A stretch of DNA of 64,000 bases from Streptomyces sp. NBC_01217 (GCF_035994185.1 NZ_CP108538.1:1860001-1924000); one strand, 5' to 3'. Positions 54,263 through 64,000 are shown, numbered from the stretch's first letter. Made by a program: numbers and translations. The notes: a model not told the origin generated them from the letters alone.

Positions 54263-55183
54263 ATGACTGTCCTGGTTCGCGACTTCCTGCCCGCCGACGC
54301 GGAGGCCTGGGTACGGGTCCGGCGTGCCGCACTGCCCTTCATGGTGACGACTCCCGAGCAGGTCGCCTTCGACCTGGCCTCCGCTCATCCCGCCAAGCGC
54401 TACCGGCTGCTGGTCGCCGAGGAGGACGGGGAGCTCATCGGGACCGCTCAGGTCGGTCTCGCCCACGACAGCACCGAGCCCGGCCAGGCATTCTGCAATC
54501 CGTACACACATCCGGACCGCACGGGGCGCGGGGCGGGCGGGCTGCTGCTGGGCACGGCCGAGGAGTATCTGGCGCGGGAGGGCGCGCTCGCGCTCTACAC
54601 CTGGGTGCTCGACACAGCGTCGAACCGTGCCTTCGCCGAGAAGCGCGGCTATGCGCCGAGCCGCTCGGCGCACTTCCTCCACCTCGATCTCGCGGGCGGC
54701 ACGCTGCCGCCCCGTCAGCAGCTCCCCGCGGGCGTCGAGCTGCGTACCGCGGCGGATTTCGCGGACGACCCGCGCCCGGTGTTCGAGGCGGACGCCGAGA
54801 CCACGGCGGACGAGCCGAGCGACATCCCGGCCGAGCTGTCCGACTACGAGGACTGGCTGGGTGAGACCTGGCGCCATCCGGCACTCGACCACGAGCTGAC
54901 GTCGGTCGTGCTGGTCGACGGGGAGGTGGCGGCGTTCAGCGCGGCACGGACCGACGGTCTGACCCGCTACATGTCGGGGATGACCGGAACCCGCCGGGCC
55001 TACCGCAACCGGGGCCTTGCCAGGCTCGCGAAGAACGACTCGCTGCACCGGGCGCGCGCCGCCGGGTACACGGACGCGTACACCGGCAATGACGCGGACA
55101 ACGGCCCGATGCTGGCGGTCAACCGATGGTTCGGCTACGAGGTCTGCGCCACGGAGGTGCGGTATGTCCGCGAGCTCGGTTGA
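54263..55183 (+). CDS. tandem-GNAT acetyltransferase
   Basis: A 306-residue protein with two GNAT folds. The N-terminal one (about 1-150) has AFCNPYTHPDRTGRGAGGLL as its acetyl-CoA loop. The C-terminal one (about 160-306) has MSGMTGTRRAYRNRGLARLA and the NADNGPMLAVNRWFGYEV-type end with N and GY signatures. It would acetylate a small molecule or antibiotic-like amine; the substrate is unknown. It overlaps the DUF402 gene by 20 bp. A GntR gene is divergent. Confidence 0.87.
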   Translation: MTVLVRDFLPADAEAWVRVRRAALPFMVTTPEQVAFDLASAHPAKRYRLLVAEEDGELIGTAQVGLAHDSTEPGQAFCNPYTHPDRTGRGAGGLLLGTAEEYLAREGALALYTWVLDTASNRAFAEKRGYAPSRSAHFLHLDLAGGTLPPRQQLPAGVELRTAADFADDPRPVFEADAETTADEPSDIPAELSDYEDWLGETWRHPALDHELTSVVLVDGEVAAFSAARTDGLTRYMSGMTGTRRAYRNRGLARLAKNDSLHRARAAGYTDAYTGNDADNGPMLAVNRWFGYEVCATEVRYVRELG

Positions 55184-55646
55184 GGTCACCCTGGTCAAGG
55201 CAGGCCGGACGAAGATCAGCTACCCGGCGACGGTGGTACGCGACGACGGCGTCCGGCTGACGGTGACGGCCCCGTGGGCCGCTCCGGGCGTGCGTGACTT
55301 CGGCTTCGTACGGTTCGAGCCCGGCGATGTGTTCACCGAGCACTACTGGCGCGACCGCTGGTTCGCCGTCAAGGAGGTCCATACCGGCGCGGGCGAGCTC
55401 AAGGGCTGGTACTGCGACATCACCCGTCCCGCCGTGCTGCGGGACGGCGGGCTTCTGGTCGAGGACCTGGATCTCGATCTGTGGGTGTCGGCGGACGGCT
55501 CGTCCGTACTCCGGCTGGACGAGGACGAGTTCGAGGAGAGCGGTCTCGCCGCACGCGATCCGGCGGCGGCCGGGGCGGCCCTGCGGGCGCTGGACGAGCT
55601 GGAGCTCCTGGCCCGCGCGGAGGGCCTGGCGTCGCTGCTGGCCTGA
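55164..55646 (+). CDS. DUF402 domain protein
   Basis: A 160-residue protein with a DUF402 beta-barrel (FGFVRFEPGDVFTEHYWRDR, WFAVKEVHTGAGELKGWYCD, LVEDLDLDLWV). The family includes nucleoside di-/triphosphate phosphatases and RNA-associated enzymes. The acidic DEDEFEESGL near the end is typical. Its ATG lies inside the last 20 bp of the acetyltransferase gene, with CGGAGG just upstream, so the two are co-translated. Confidence 0.85.
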   Translation: MSASSVEVTLVKAGRTKISYPATVVRDDGVRLTVTAPWAAPGVRDFGFVRFEPGDVFTEHYWRDRWFAVKEVHTGAGELKGWYCDITRPAVLRDGGLLVEDLDLDLWVSADGSSVLRLDEDEFEESGLAARDPAAAGAALRALDELELLARAEGLASLLA

Positions 55647-55711
55647 CGGAGGCAGAGGCGCGCCCCGGCCGACAGCGTCGGCCCTCCCGCCGGAGCCCGG
55701 CTGATCTAGAG

Positions 55712-55746
55712 TTCTCAGGCCAGTTCCTCACCCGGTGACCTGAGAA
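55712..55746 (+). promoter_or_regulatory. inverted repeat TTCTCAGG-N19-CCTGAGAA in the htpG leader
   Basis: Perfect 8-bp arms directly follow a TAGAGT -10-like element and end at the AAGGA ribosome site of htpG. It could be an operator or a leader hairpin that influences translation. It is not the CIRCE element known from groE genes. Confidence 0.5.
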
Positions 55747-55759
55747 GGAATCACGGATT

Positions 55760-57697
<1,938 letters not shown>

Positions 57698-57743
57698 GCG
57701 AGAGCCACAACTCCCGGCGCCTGCCCGCCGGATCACGGCCCGG

Positions 57744-57777
57744 GGGCCTGTCCACCGGATCACGGCCGGACAGGCCC
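57744..57777. terminator. bidirectional terminator after htpG
   Basis: A perfect 10-bp stem (GGGCCTGTCC / GGACAGGCCC) with a 14-base loop lies between convergent htpG and the fusion gene, touching the latter's stop codon. Confidence 0.75.
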
Positions 57778-59324
57778 TAGTCGCGGCGCCGCGCCCATAC
57801 ATCGGTGTGCGGCGCCGTCTCCTCCGGCGCCGGGCGGTCCTGAAGGATTCCGGCGACCAGCTCCACCTCGTACCCCGCCGCGTCCTCCAGGTAGGCGGCG
57901 ATGTGCCCGTCGCCGCCCGCGTGCGGGTAGCGGTCCGCGAAGAGCGGCCGCCAGCCGTGCTCCGGGGCCCTGGCCACCAGTGCGTCGAGGGTGGCCCGGT
58001 CCCGGACGTGGAACGCCAGGTGGTTGAGGCCGGGGCGGCGGCGGTCGTGCGCCCCGGCCGTCAGGTCGGGTGACTGCTCGACCACCACATAGCTGTCGCC
58101 GCGCCGCCAGCTCCGCCCGTTCTCCCAGCGCTGGTACGGGAGATGGCCCAGCTCGCCGAGCAGCCAGCCCCACCCCTGCTCGGCCGTCGGCAGATCGGGC
58201 ACCCACAGCTCGATGTGGTGCACCCCGCCGGTGCGGGCCCCGCCGGCCGGCAGCGGTACGGCGCGGTGGATGCCGTGCGGCTGGTACGCCACGGTGTCGC
58301 CGTCCTCATGCCAGTGGATCAGGAACTGCTGCCCCGCGCGGTAGCCGTCGAGCCCCGCCCGGCAGTAGGCGACGATGTCGTCCGGAAGGGCGTCCAGCGG
58401 GAACCACGCCAGCTCGGAGCACTTGTCCGGTTCGCGGTTGTACGGCGGGCGGGCCGGGTCGTACTCCGCCTCGAAGAACCAGCCGGTCCTGGGGCTGGCG
58501 CCGGGGCCGCGGTGCTGCATGACCAGGGCGACCCGCAGCTCGTCCGGACCCAGCTCGACACCGATCTCCTCGGCGGCCTCGCGGATCATCGCCTCGCGGA
58601 CGTCCTCACCGTCCTCGACGTGTCCGGACGGGCCGTTGAACAGCCCGTCCGCATACCCCGTACCGGCCCGGCGGGCGAGCAGGACCTCGGGGCCGCGGCG
58701 GAGGATCAGATGCACATCGACGACCTCGGTGTGCCGGTGCGGCGGCTCGGCGCGGGCCACCAGGGCGTAACGCTCGTCGTCGACCTGCTTGCCCCACAGG
58801 GCCGGATCGCCGGAGAGCCGCTCGTGGTGGATGCGTTCGGTGAGATCCGAGAGCAGTCCGGTCAGCCGCTCGGCGGAGAGCCCGACGCCGCCCCAGACGC
58901 CTTCGATCAGGATCAGCCGCCCGCCGGGCCGCAGCAGGGTGAACCAGTGGCGCAGAACCGCCGCCGGATCGGGCAGCAGGAACACCACGTGTCTCGCCAT
59001 GATCACATCGAACTGCTGCTTGCCGACCGGTGGTCGGGCCGCGTCCCCGAGAATCACCGCGGTACCCGTCCCGGCGAGCTTGGCCCGCGCCTGCTCCACC
59101 ATGCGCGGCGAGCGGTCGACGGCGGTGACCCGGTGCCCCTGCCCGGAGACGAGCAGCGCGAGGCTTCCGGTGCCGCACCCCAGGTCGAGCACCTCGGAGC
59201 GCCCGCCGGGCAGCCAGCTCTCCAGCCGCTGCGCCCAGGCGTGCCGCACCACCGGATCGAGCAGCCCGTGGTCGGGCTCCTCGTCGAAGGAGTCGGCTGC
59301 GGAATCCCAGTCGATCGTCGTCAT
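57777..59324 (-). CDS. three-domain fusion: SAM methyltransferase - Nudix hydrolase - VOC/glyoxalase
   Basis: A 515-residue protein with three complete domains in one frame. Residues ~1-195 are a class I methyltransferase (LDLGCGTGSLALLVSG, AVDRSPRMVEQARAKL, LRPGGRLILIEG). Residues ~200-355 are a Nudix hydrolase with box GHVEDGEDVREAMIREAAEEIG. Residues ~365-500 are a VOC domain (GGVHHIELWVPDLPTAEQGW, NHLAFHVRDRATLDALV, AAYLEDAAGYEVELV). The reading frame is uninterrupted, so this is not a frameshift artefact. I know of no described pathway using this combination. The three parts could process one modified nucleotide or antibiotic. It is monocistronic. Confidence 0.88.
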   Translation of the reverse strand: MTTIDWDSAADSFDEEPDHGLLDPVVRHAWAQRLESWLPGGRSEVLDLGCGTGSLALLVSGQGHRVTAVDRSPRMVEQARAKLAGTGTAVILGDAARPPVGKQQFDVIMARHVVFLLPDPAAVLRHWFTLLRPGGRLILIEGVWGGVGLSAERLTGLLSDLTERIHHERLSGDPALWGKQVDDERYALVARAEPPHRHTEVVDVHLILRRGPEVLLARRAGTGYADGLFNGPSGHVEDGEDVREAMIREAAEEIGVELGPDELRVALVMQHRGPGASPRTGWFFEAEYDPARPPYNREPDKCSELAWFPLDALPDDIVAYCRAGLDGYRAGQQFLIHWHEDGDTVAYQPHGIHRAVPLPAGGARTGGVHHIELWVPDLPTAEQGWGWLLGELGHLPYQRWENGRSWRRGDSYVVVEQSPDLTAGAHDRRRPGLNHLAFHVRDRATLDALVARAPEHGWRPLFADRYPHAGGDGHIAAYLEDAAGYEVELVAGILQDRPAPEETAPHTDVWARRRD

Positions 59325-59525
59325 GAACCGATCGTGCCATCCGCCACTGACAACGTCGATCAGCGGCCGGCACGCCCCACGGCCCGTTGTTCTTAATCGC
59401 CGCTGAGCGGTTCCTTAAGGCGGTCATAACGATCGCCGTCACCGCGCTCAGCAGCCGTTTTCGGGTCCGGGAGCGGCTAGCTTCTGTCCCGCCCAGACGT
59501 GGACCGCCGAAGGAGAAACGCCACC

Positions 59526-60548
59526 ATGTCCGTCATCAGGACCGCCCGCCGCAAGGCCTTCGCCATCGTCGCGCTCGGTGCGGCGCCGCTCGCGCTGACC
59601 GCGCTCGCCGCGGCTCCGGCCGCCGCCCACGGCTCGCTGACGGATCCGGTCAGCCGGGTCTCGGCCTGTTTCGCCGAGGGACCCGAGCATCCGAAGTCGG
59701 CGGCGTGCGTGGCCGCGGTCGCGGCGGGCGGCACGCAGGCGCTGTACGACTGGAACGGGGTCAACATCGCCAATGCGGCGGGAAATCACCGGCAGTTGAT
59801 CCCGGACGGCAAGCTGTGCAGCGCGGCCAACGACAAGTTCAAGGGGCTCGATCTGCCGCGCGCCGACTGGCCGTCGACACAGATGACGGCGGGCAGCCAC
59901 ACCTTCCGCTTCCGGGCCACCGCACCGCACAAGGGCTCCTTCGAGCTGTATCTGACCAAGGCCGGCTATGACCCGACGCAGCCCCTGAAGTGGTCGGACC
60001 TGGAGGCCGAGCCCTTCGCCACGGCCACCGATCCGAAGCTGGAGAACGGGTCGTACGTCTTCGACGCCGCCGTGCCGAAGCGTTCGGGGCGGCAGCTGAT
60101 CTACACCGTCTGGCAGCGTTCGGACTCTCCCGAAGCGTTCTACGCCTGCTCCGATGTGGTGTTCGGCGGCGCGAGCGGCAGTGGATCGGTCGGCGCGGTC
60201 CCGGCGCCGGCCGCGTCGGCGCCGACCGAGCGGGAGATCGCCGGGGGCGCCGAGAAGTCGTCGGTGGAGCACGGCGGCCATGGTGACGACGACGCCGGTA
60301 CGGGTGCGAAGGTCACCGAGGCCGCTCCGGCGGCCGGATCCGGGGCCGCTCCTTCCGGGGCGAACGCACCCGAGCCGGACAGCGTCACCACCCCCGCCCC
60401 GGCGGGCGAGAGCCTCGCCGAGACGGGTGGCGACGGCAGCACCCCGTACCTCGCGATCGGCGGTGCGACCGCGCTCGCCGTGGGCGCGGCCACCCTGTTC
60501 GCCTCGGTCCGTCGCCGGTCCGGCAGTGCGGCCCGGCACGGACGCTGA
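59526..60548 (+). CDS. cell-wall-anchored lytic polysaccharide monooxygenase (AA10)
   Basis: A 340-residue secreted copper enzyme. After the signal peptide (1-34) the mature chain starts with His in HGSLTDPVSRVSACF, the first histidine-brace residue; the second His is in GSHTFRFRATAPHKG. WSDLEAEPF, YTVWQRSDSPEAFYACSDV and paired cysteines fit chitin- or cellulose-active AA10 enzymes. After the catalytic domain (to ~215) comes a ~75-residue Ala/Pro/Gly linker. The chain ends with a LAETG sorting motif, a hydrophobic segment and RRRSGSAARHGR, so a class E sortase should link it to peptidoglycan. No sortase gene is in the window. Confidence 0.92.
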   Translation: MSVIRTARRKAFAIVALGAAPLALTALAAAPAAAHGSLTDPVSRVSACFAEGPEHPKSAACVAAVAAGGTQALYDWNGVNIANAAGNHRQLIPDGKLCSAANDKFKGLDLPRADWPSTQMTAGSHTFRFRATAPHKGSFELYLTKAGYDPTQPLKWSDLEAEPFATATDPKLENGSYVFDAAVPKRSGRQLIYTVWQRSDSPEAFYACSDVVFGGASGSGSVGAVPAPAASAPTEREIAGGAEKSSVEHGGHGDDDAGTGAKVTEAAPAAGSGAAPSGANAPEPDSVTTPAPAGESLAETGGDGSTPYLAIGGATALAVGAATLFASVRRRSGSAARHGR

Positions 60549-60607
60549 GAGGCGGTTCAGGCCTGATCCGGACGAGAGGCGGTCAGGCCTGATCCGGACG
60601 AAGAGCC
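60547..60607. repeat. 26-27-bp direct repeat beside the esterase 3' end
   Basis: GAGAGGCGGTTCAGGCCTGA plus TCCGGAC is present at 60547-60573 and again at 60574-60599 with one T deleted, followed by GAAGAGCCTCA at the esterase stop. The CCTGATCCGrACGA core also occurs at 32893-32915. Confidence 0.6.
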
Positions 60608-61501
60608 TCAGCCGATGACGGAGGCGCAGGTGGTCGGGGTGGCGTGCGCCGGGTCCAGGGCGTTCGCCACCTCGTGGTAGGCGATCCGGTCGATGGTCCC
60701 GATCGCCACATGCTCGGAGAGGTCGATCGGGCACAGGTCCTGGAGCAGGACGTTGCGTACGTTCGGCCCGTCCAGGTACTGGCTGCGGTACGGGGTCACG
60801 ACCTCGTCGTACCTGGTCGCGATGACGGTGTAGCGCACTCCGGGCACGGTGTCGCCGCCCGCGTTGAGCTCGGTGATGAAGGGGGAGCCCGCCACCTGGT
60901 CGGCGAGGCCGGGTGTGTTGGCGTTCAGCAGGTCCTCCGCGCCCGGGAAGTACGGCAGCAGTTTCGTCAGGCCGAGGAGGGTGGTGCCGTGGTTGTCGGG
61001 TGCGAGCCCGATCATGGCGTTCACCTTGGGGGCCCCGCCGAGGAACTTCAGGTAGTAGTTCGGCATCATGCCGCCCTGGGAGTGGCCGACGATGTCGGCC
61101 TTGGGCGCTCCGGTGGACGCGAGCACCGTGTCGACGAAGGCGGCGAGCTGTCCGGCCGATTCGTCGATCGGGCCGAGACCGTGGAAGAACGGCACGCCGG
61201 GCAGTTGCCCGTAGTCGAGCGAGTAGACGCAGTAGCCCCGGTTGACCAGGTAGGGGGCGAGGACCAGCCAGTTGTCGATCGAGTTCCCGAAGGTTCCGTG
61301 GACCAGGACGACGGGGCGGGGGTGGGCTGCGGAGGGCTTGCAGGAGTAGTCGTTCCAGCCACGGGAGGTGGCCGTGACGGCGGTGGGGGTGGCTGCAGCG
61401 GCAGTGGCCGTGGGGGTGGCGACTGCGGCGACGGCGAGGAGCAGCGCGGCGAGGGTTCTCCGCGCACGTGGGGTGCGCGGCGCACGTGTCCAGGGCAGCA
61501 T
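60608..61501 (-). CDS. secreted alpha/beta-hydrolase esterase/lipase
   Basis: A 297-residue exported lipase-type enzyme. A signal peptide (1-~38, PRARRTLAALLLAVAAVATP) precedes the fold with oxyanion VVLVHGTFGNSIDNW, nucleophile elbow IVGHSQGGMMPNYYL and the later catalytic acid/His (RYDEVVTPYRSQ, LSEHVAIGT). Cysteines at ~54 (YSCKPS), ~90, ~258 (DLCPID) and ~292 (TTCASV) may form disulfides. The family is the Streptomyces EstA/LipA-like group acting on acyl esters outside the cell. Two tandem palindromes (61600-61641) lie in the promoter region. Confidence 0.9.
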   Translation of the reverse strand: MLPWTRAPRTPRARRTLAALLLAVAAVATPTATAAAATPTAVTATSRGWNDYSCKPSAAHPRPVVLVHGTFGNSIDNWLVLAPYLVNRGYCVYSLDYGQLPGVPFFHGLGPIDESAGQLAAFVDTVLASTGAPKADIVGHSQGGMMPNYYLKFLGGAPKVNAMIGLAPDNHGTTLLGLTKLLPYFPGAEDLLNANTPGLADQVAGSPFITELNAGGDTVPGVRYTVIATRYDEVVTPYRSQYLDGPNVRNVLLQDLCPIDLSEHVAIGTIDRIAYHEVANALDPAHATPTTCASVIG

Positions 61502-61599
61502 CGTGTGGTCTCCTTGCGGCTCAAGGGAGTTGCGATGTCTGTGCGCCCTGCGGCCCGGACCACAAGTTCTGTACCGACGTTCTATGTGCTCATGCCAAA

Positions 61600-61641
61600 T
61601 TACGCGCGAGTAAGGTGACGGGGGAAGTTACGCGTCGGTAA
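61600..61641. promoter_or_regulatory. tandem palindromes TTACGCGCGAGTAA and TTACGCGTCGGTAA
   Basis: Two 14-bp sites with centres 28 bp apart in the gap upstream of the leftward esterase gene (100-140 bp from its ATG). The shared TTACGCG...GTAA suggests one dimeric regulator on two adjacent faces of the helix. Confidence 0.55.
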
Positions 61642-61691
61642 AAACTGACGTGGCATCACTCCAGTTCCAGATCACCCCATATGGCGATGGG

Positions 61692-62699
61692 TCAGGCGGC
61701 GAGCCGGCCCGGTATCACCGCCTGCGGACCGAACCTGGCCCGCAACCGGTCCGCCACCGCCTCGATCCGCCGCGCCCGCTCGTCCACCGGATCGAACGAC
61801 AGCTGGTGCGCGGCCCGTTCGCGGTCCATGAGCCCCTCCGCACGCAGCCCGATCCCCCGCACCCGGGCCCGCTGCAACCCGAACGAGTCATGGATCCGGT
61901 ACGCGAGTCCGGTGAGCGCCGCGGAGTGGGCGGTGGGTTCCGTGAGCGTACGGCTGCGGGTCAGCGTCGAGTATCCGGTCCGGTCGGCACTGCGCACGGA
62001 GACCACGAGCCCCCGGCACACCTGCCCGTCCCCGCGCATCCTGGCCCCCAGCTCCTCGGCGAGCGACATGAGCGCGCGGCGCTGCCGCTCCCGGTCCAGC
62101 TCGTCGCGCGGGAAGGACCGCTCGGCGGCGACCGACCGGGCGGCGGCGTTCGGCTCGACCCTCGTACGGTCGATGCCGTGCGCCCGCTCCCACAGTTCGC
62201 GCCCGGTCCGTACGCCGGTGATCCGCTGCAGGGTGCCGAGCGGGGCCGCCGCGATCCGGCCGACGGAGTCGAGCCCGTATCCGCACAGGGTGCGGGCGGT
62301 CGCCGCCCCGACGCCGTCCAGCGCGGCGGCCGGCTCGGCCGCGAGGAACGCGGCGCCCCCGCCTCCGGGCACCACGAAGGTCGCACCGGGCGCGGCCCGC
62401 CGCGCCGCCATCCGGGCCAGCATCGGGTTCTCGGCCGCCCCGATCACGCAGTCCACACCGTGCAGGGCGAGCGCACGGACCCGGATCACCGAGGCCAGCC
62501 CCTTCACATCCCGCCCGAAGTAGCGCAGCGCACCGCGCACATCGACGAGCGCGGCGTCCGGCTCGACCGCCTCCACGATCGGGGTGAACGCACCGAGCAG
62601 GGCGAGCAGCCCGGCGTAACCGGCACTGTCCGGGAGGCCGCCGCCGACCTTGCGGAACCGCAGATACAGGAGGCCCGGCTCCTCGTAGGCGTCACTCAT
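61692..62699 (-). CDS. Y-family polymerase-like protein, ImuB type
   Basis: A 335-residue protein of the Y-family fold without the usual catalytic acids. The opening reads LLYLRFRKVGG where active enzymes have an Asp-rich strand, and VDVRGALRYFG replaces the SxDE motif. The helix-hairpin-helix (ALDGVGAATARTLCGYGLDS) and little-finger region are present. Such ImuB-like proteins bridge the beta clamp and DnaE2 in translesion synthesis. It overlaps dnaE2 by 4 bp (ATGA). No imuA is visible in the window. The name is by analogy; sequence divergence is large. Confidence 0.82.
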   Translation of the reverse strand: MSDAYEEPGLLYLRFRKVGGGLPDSAGYAGLLALLGAFTPIVEAVEPDAALVDVRGALRYFGRDVKGLASVIRVRALALHGVDCVIGAAENPMLARMAARRAAPGATFVVPGGGGAAFLAAEPAAALDGVGAATARTLCGYGLDSVGRIAAAPLGTLQRITGVRTGRELWERAHGIDRTRVEPNAAARSVAAERSFPRDELDRERQRRALMSLAEELGARMRGDGQVCRGLVVSVRSADRTGYSTLTRSRTLTEPTAHSAALTGLAYRIHDSFGLQRARVRGIGLRAEGLMDRERAAHQLSFDPVDERARRIEAVADRLRARFGPQAVIPGRLAA

Positions 62700-64000
62700 C
62701 CCGCACTCCCCGGGCTCTGGTGCCACAGTTTCCTTCCGGTGGCGACTCCTTCGCCGGGCGGCTGGAGGTCGGACCAGGGGTTCATCTCGTACCCCGTGGG
62801 CATCTGGATGCGCCGACCGCCGTCACCACCCCCGGGAGCCTCTTCGGCCGGAGCCTGCGCCAGTCGCGCCGCGACCGCGTCGAGTCCGCCGGTACGCCGC
62901 AGCTCGGCCAGTTCCGCCAGATTCCAGGCGGCCTCGCCGACCACGCTGAGACTCCGCGGTCCGCGCCGTTGCACCACTCCGCGCACCAGCAGCAGCCAGG
63001 AGTGGAAGACGGTGTGCGCGCAGGCGGCGTGGCTGTCGTCGAAGAAGGCCAGGTCGACCAGGCCCGTGCCGTCGTCCAGGGTGGTGAAGACGACCCGGCG
63101 GCCGGAGCGGATCGGCGGGGTCTGCGTGGCCGCCTTGGCGCCTGCGACCAGCACGGTCTCCCCGTGCCGTGCCTCGCGCAGCCGCTTGGCGGAGACCGCG
63201 CCGAGCTCCTTCAGGAACGCGTGGTGATCACCCATCAGATGGCGGGAGACGTCCATGCTCAGCACGCCCAGCTCGGCGCTGAGGCGTTCGGCCTCGTTGA
63301 GGTCGGGCAGCCCGATGGAGCCGGTCCGGTGTCCGTCGCCGAGCGGGAGCTGCGCACCGGCGGCGCCGGAACGCGCACCCCGCTGGGCGCGGTGCAGTTC
63401 GGACAGATGAAGCAGCAGATCGCGCCGGTTGGCGCCGAACGCGTCCAGCGCGCCGACCTGGGCCAGCCGTTCGGCGACCGGCTTCGCCGGCCTGGCCCGC
63501 TGCCAGAAGTCCAGCAGCGAGGCGTAGGGCTGCCCGGCCTCGATCCGGGCGACCTCGGCCCCGCTGATGCCATGGACGTCCGAGAGCGCGAGCCGCACCC
63601 CCCACGTCCTGGAGCCCTCCCCCTTACCGGACACCAGTTCGATTCGATGAGTGGCCGCCGACCGGTTCACATCCAACGGCAGCACCGGAACACCACGCCG
63701 CCGCGCGTCCGCGAGCAGCAGCCGCTTGGGATACATCCCCGGGTCATGGGTGAGCAGCCCGGCGTAGAAGGCTGCCGGGTGGTGCGCCTTGAGCCACGCC
63801 GACTGGTACGTCGGTACGGCGAAGGCGACCGCGTGCGCCTTGCAGAAGCCGTACGAGCCGAACGCCTCGATGATCTCCCACGTCCGGGCGATCACTTCGG
63901 CTCCGTACCCCTTCCTCGCCGCCCGCTGGGCGAACTCGGCCTTGATCCGGCCCTGCAGTTCGGGGTCGGAGAGCCCGCGCCGCACCCGGTCGGCCTCGTC
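62696..64000 (-). CDS. dnaE2: error-prone DNA polymerase III alpha subunit DnaE2 (5' end outside window)
   Basis: The C-terminal 434 residues of a DnaE2-type polymerase; the frame continues past base 64000. The visible part covers the fingers and helix-hairpin-helix region (TWEIIEAFGSYGFCKAHAVA, YQSAWLKAHHPAAFYAGLLT, LPLDVNRSAATHRIEL, DVHGISGAEVARIEAGQPYA) and the OB domain (KRLREARHGETVLVAGAKAA, FTTLDDGTGLVDLAFFDD). DnaE2 copies damaged templates and causes damage-induced mutation. The 4-bp overlap with the ImuB-like gene supports a shared mutasome operon, whose promoter and any LexA site lie outside the window. Confidence 0.93.
   Translation of the reverse strand, partial: DEADRVRRGLSDPELQGRIKAEFAQRAARKGYGAEVIARTWEIIEAFGSYGFCKAHAVAFAVPTYQSAWLKAHHPAAFYAGLLTHDPGMYPKRLLLADARRRGVPVLPLDVNRSAATHRIELVSGKGEGSRTWGVRLALSDVHGISGAEVARIEAGQPYASLLDFWQRARPAKPVAERLAQVGALDAFGANRRDLLLHLSELHRAQRGARSGAAGAQLPLGDGHRTGSIGLPDLNEAERLSAELGVLSMDVSRHLMGDHHAFLKELGAVSAKRLREARHGETVLVAGAKAATQTPPIRSGRRVVFTTLDDGTGLVDLAFFDDSHAACAHTVFHSWLLLVRGVVQRRGPRSLSVVGEAAWNLAELAELRRTGGLDAVAARLAQAPAEEAPGGGDGGRRIQMPTGYEMNPWSDLQPPGEGVATGRKLWHQSPGSAG

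Overview
The window is high-GC (about 72%) actinobacterial chromosome, almost certainly Streptomyces. The evidence is the GC-rich third codon positions, frequent GTG starts, an actinobacterial-type SoxR without a SoxS partner, a DnaE2/ImuB-like mutasome pair, a cell-wall-anchored LPMO with a LAxTG-type sorting signal, and many TetR regulators sitting beside lipid-catabolic genes. I see no insertion sequence, prophage, CRISPR array, rRNA or tRNA. The layout looks like ordinary chromosome outside the conserved core: many small metabolic operons, each with its own regulator.

Layout. 1-7.0 kb: end of a GntP permease, a Tat-exported molybdopterin oxidoreductase with its cytochrome b561-like membrane partner, an ASCH protein, a KstD-like flavoprotein, a DMT permease, a Nudix hydrolase and two DUF202 membrane proteins. 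7.0-15.4 kb: a quinone-oxidoreductase-like MDR, glucarate dehydratase (gudD), and two fatty-acid-type operons (APH-like kinase + acyl-CoA dehydrogenase; SDR + acyl-CoA ligase + TetR) that share one palindromic operator. 15.5-19.7 kb: a NamZ-type muramidase and a secreted penicillin-acylase-family hydrolase, separated by a strong bidirectional terminator. 20-31 kb: soxR; a MaoC/TetR pair bracketed by two identical operators; an acyl-CoA dehydrogenase/TetR divergon whose operator recurs upstream of an aldehyde-dehydrogenase + alcohol-dehydrogenase operon; a PAS-GAF-PP2C phosphatase and a PPK2. 31-39.6 kb: an ABC exporter with a textbook SoxR promoter, a sugar-ABC ATPase, an MFS permease, a CitMHS citrate transporter and a large molybdopterin oxidoreductase. 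39.8-44.7 kb: an overlapping cassette coding for a secreted beta-helix protein, a cupredoxin-like lipoprotein, a polytopic membrane protein and a TetR. This is the least understood module in the window. 44.8-51.3 kb: homogentisate dioxygenase with a GntR regulator, an orphan type ISP specificity-like protein, and a TetR/DrrAB-type efflux divergon. 51.6-64 kb: an SGNH lipase, a DUF5925-AAA ATPase, GntR/GNAT/DUF402 genes, htpG, a methyltransferase-Nudix-VOC fusion, the LPMO, a secreted esterase, an ImuB-like polymerase and the end of dnaE2.

How it fits together. Much of the window is acyl-CoA and small-carbon catabolism under at least three distinct TetR operators that can be read directly from the DNA (ATACCGAC-N2-GTCGGTAT type, CTGAGC-AAGC-GCTTAG, and AAYTAGC-N3-GYTARTT). 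The window also contains both soxR and a very probable SoxR target (the ABC exporter at 30955-32841), about 10 kb apart. All functional statements come from reading the sequence and from family knowledge; no database search was run.
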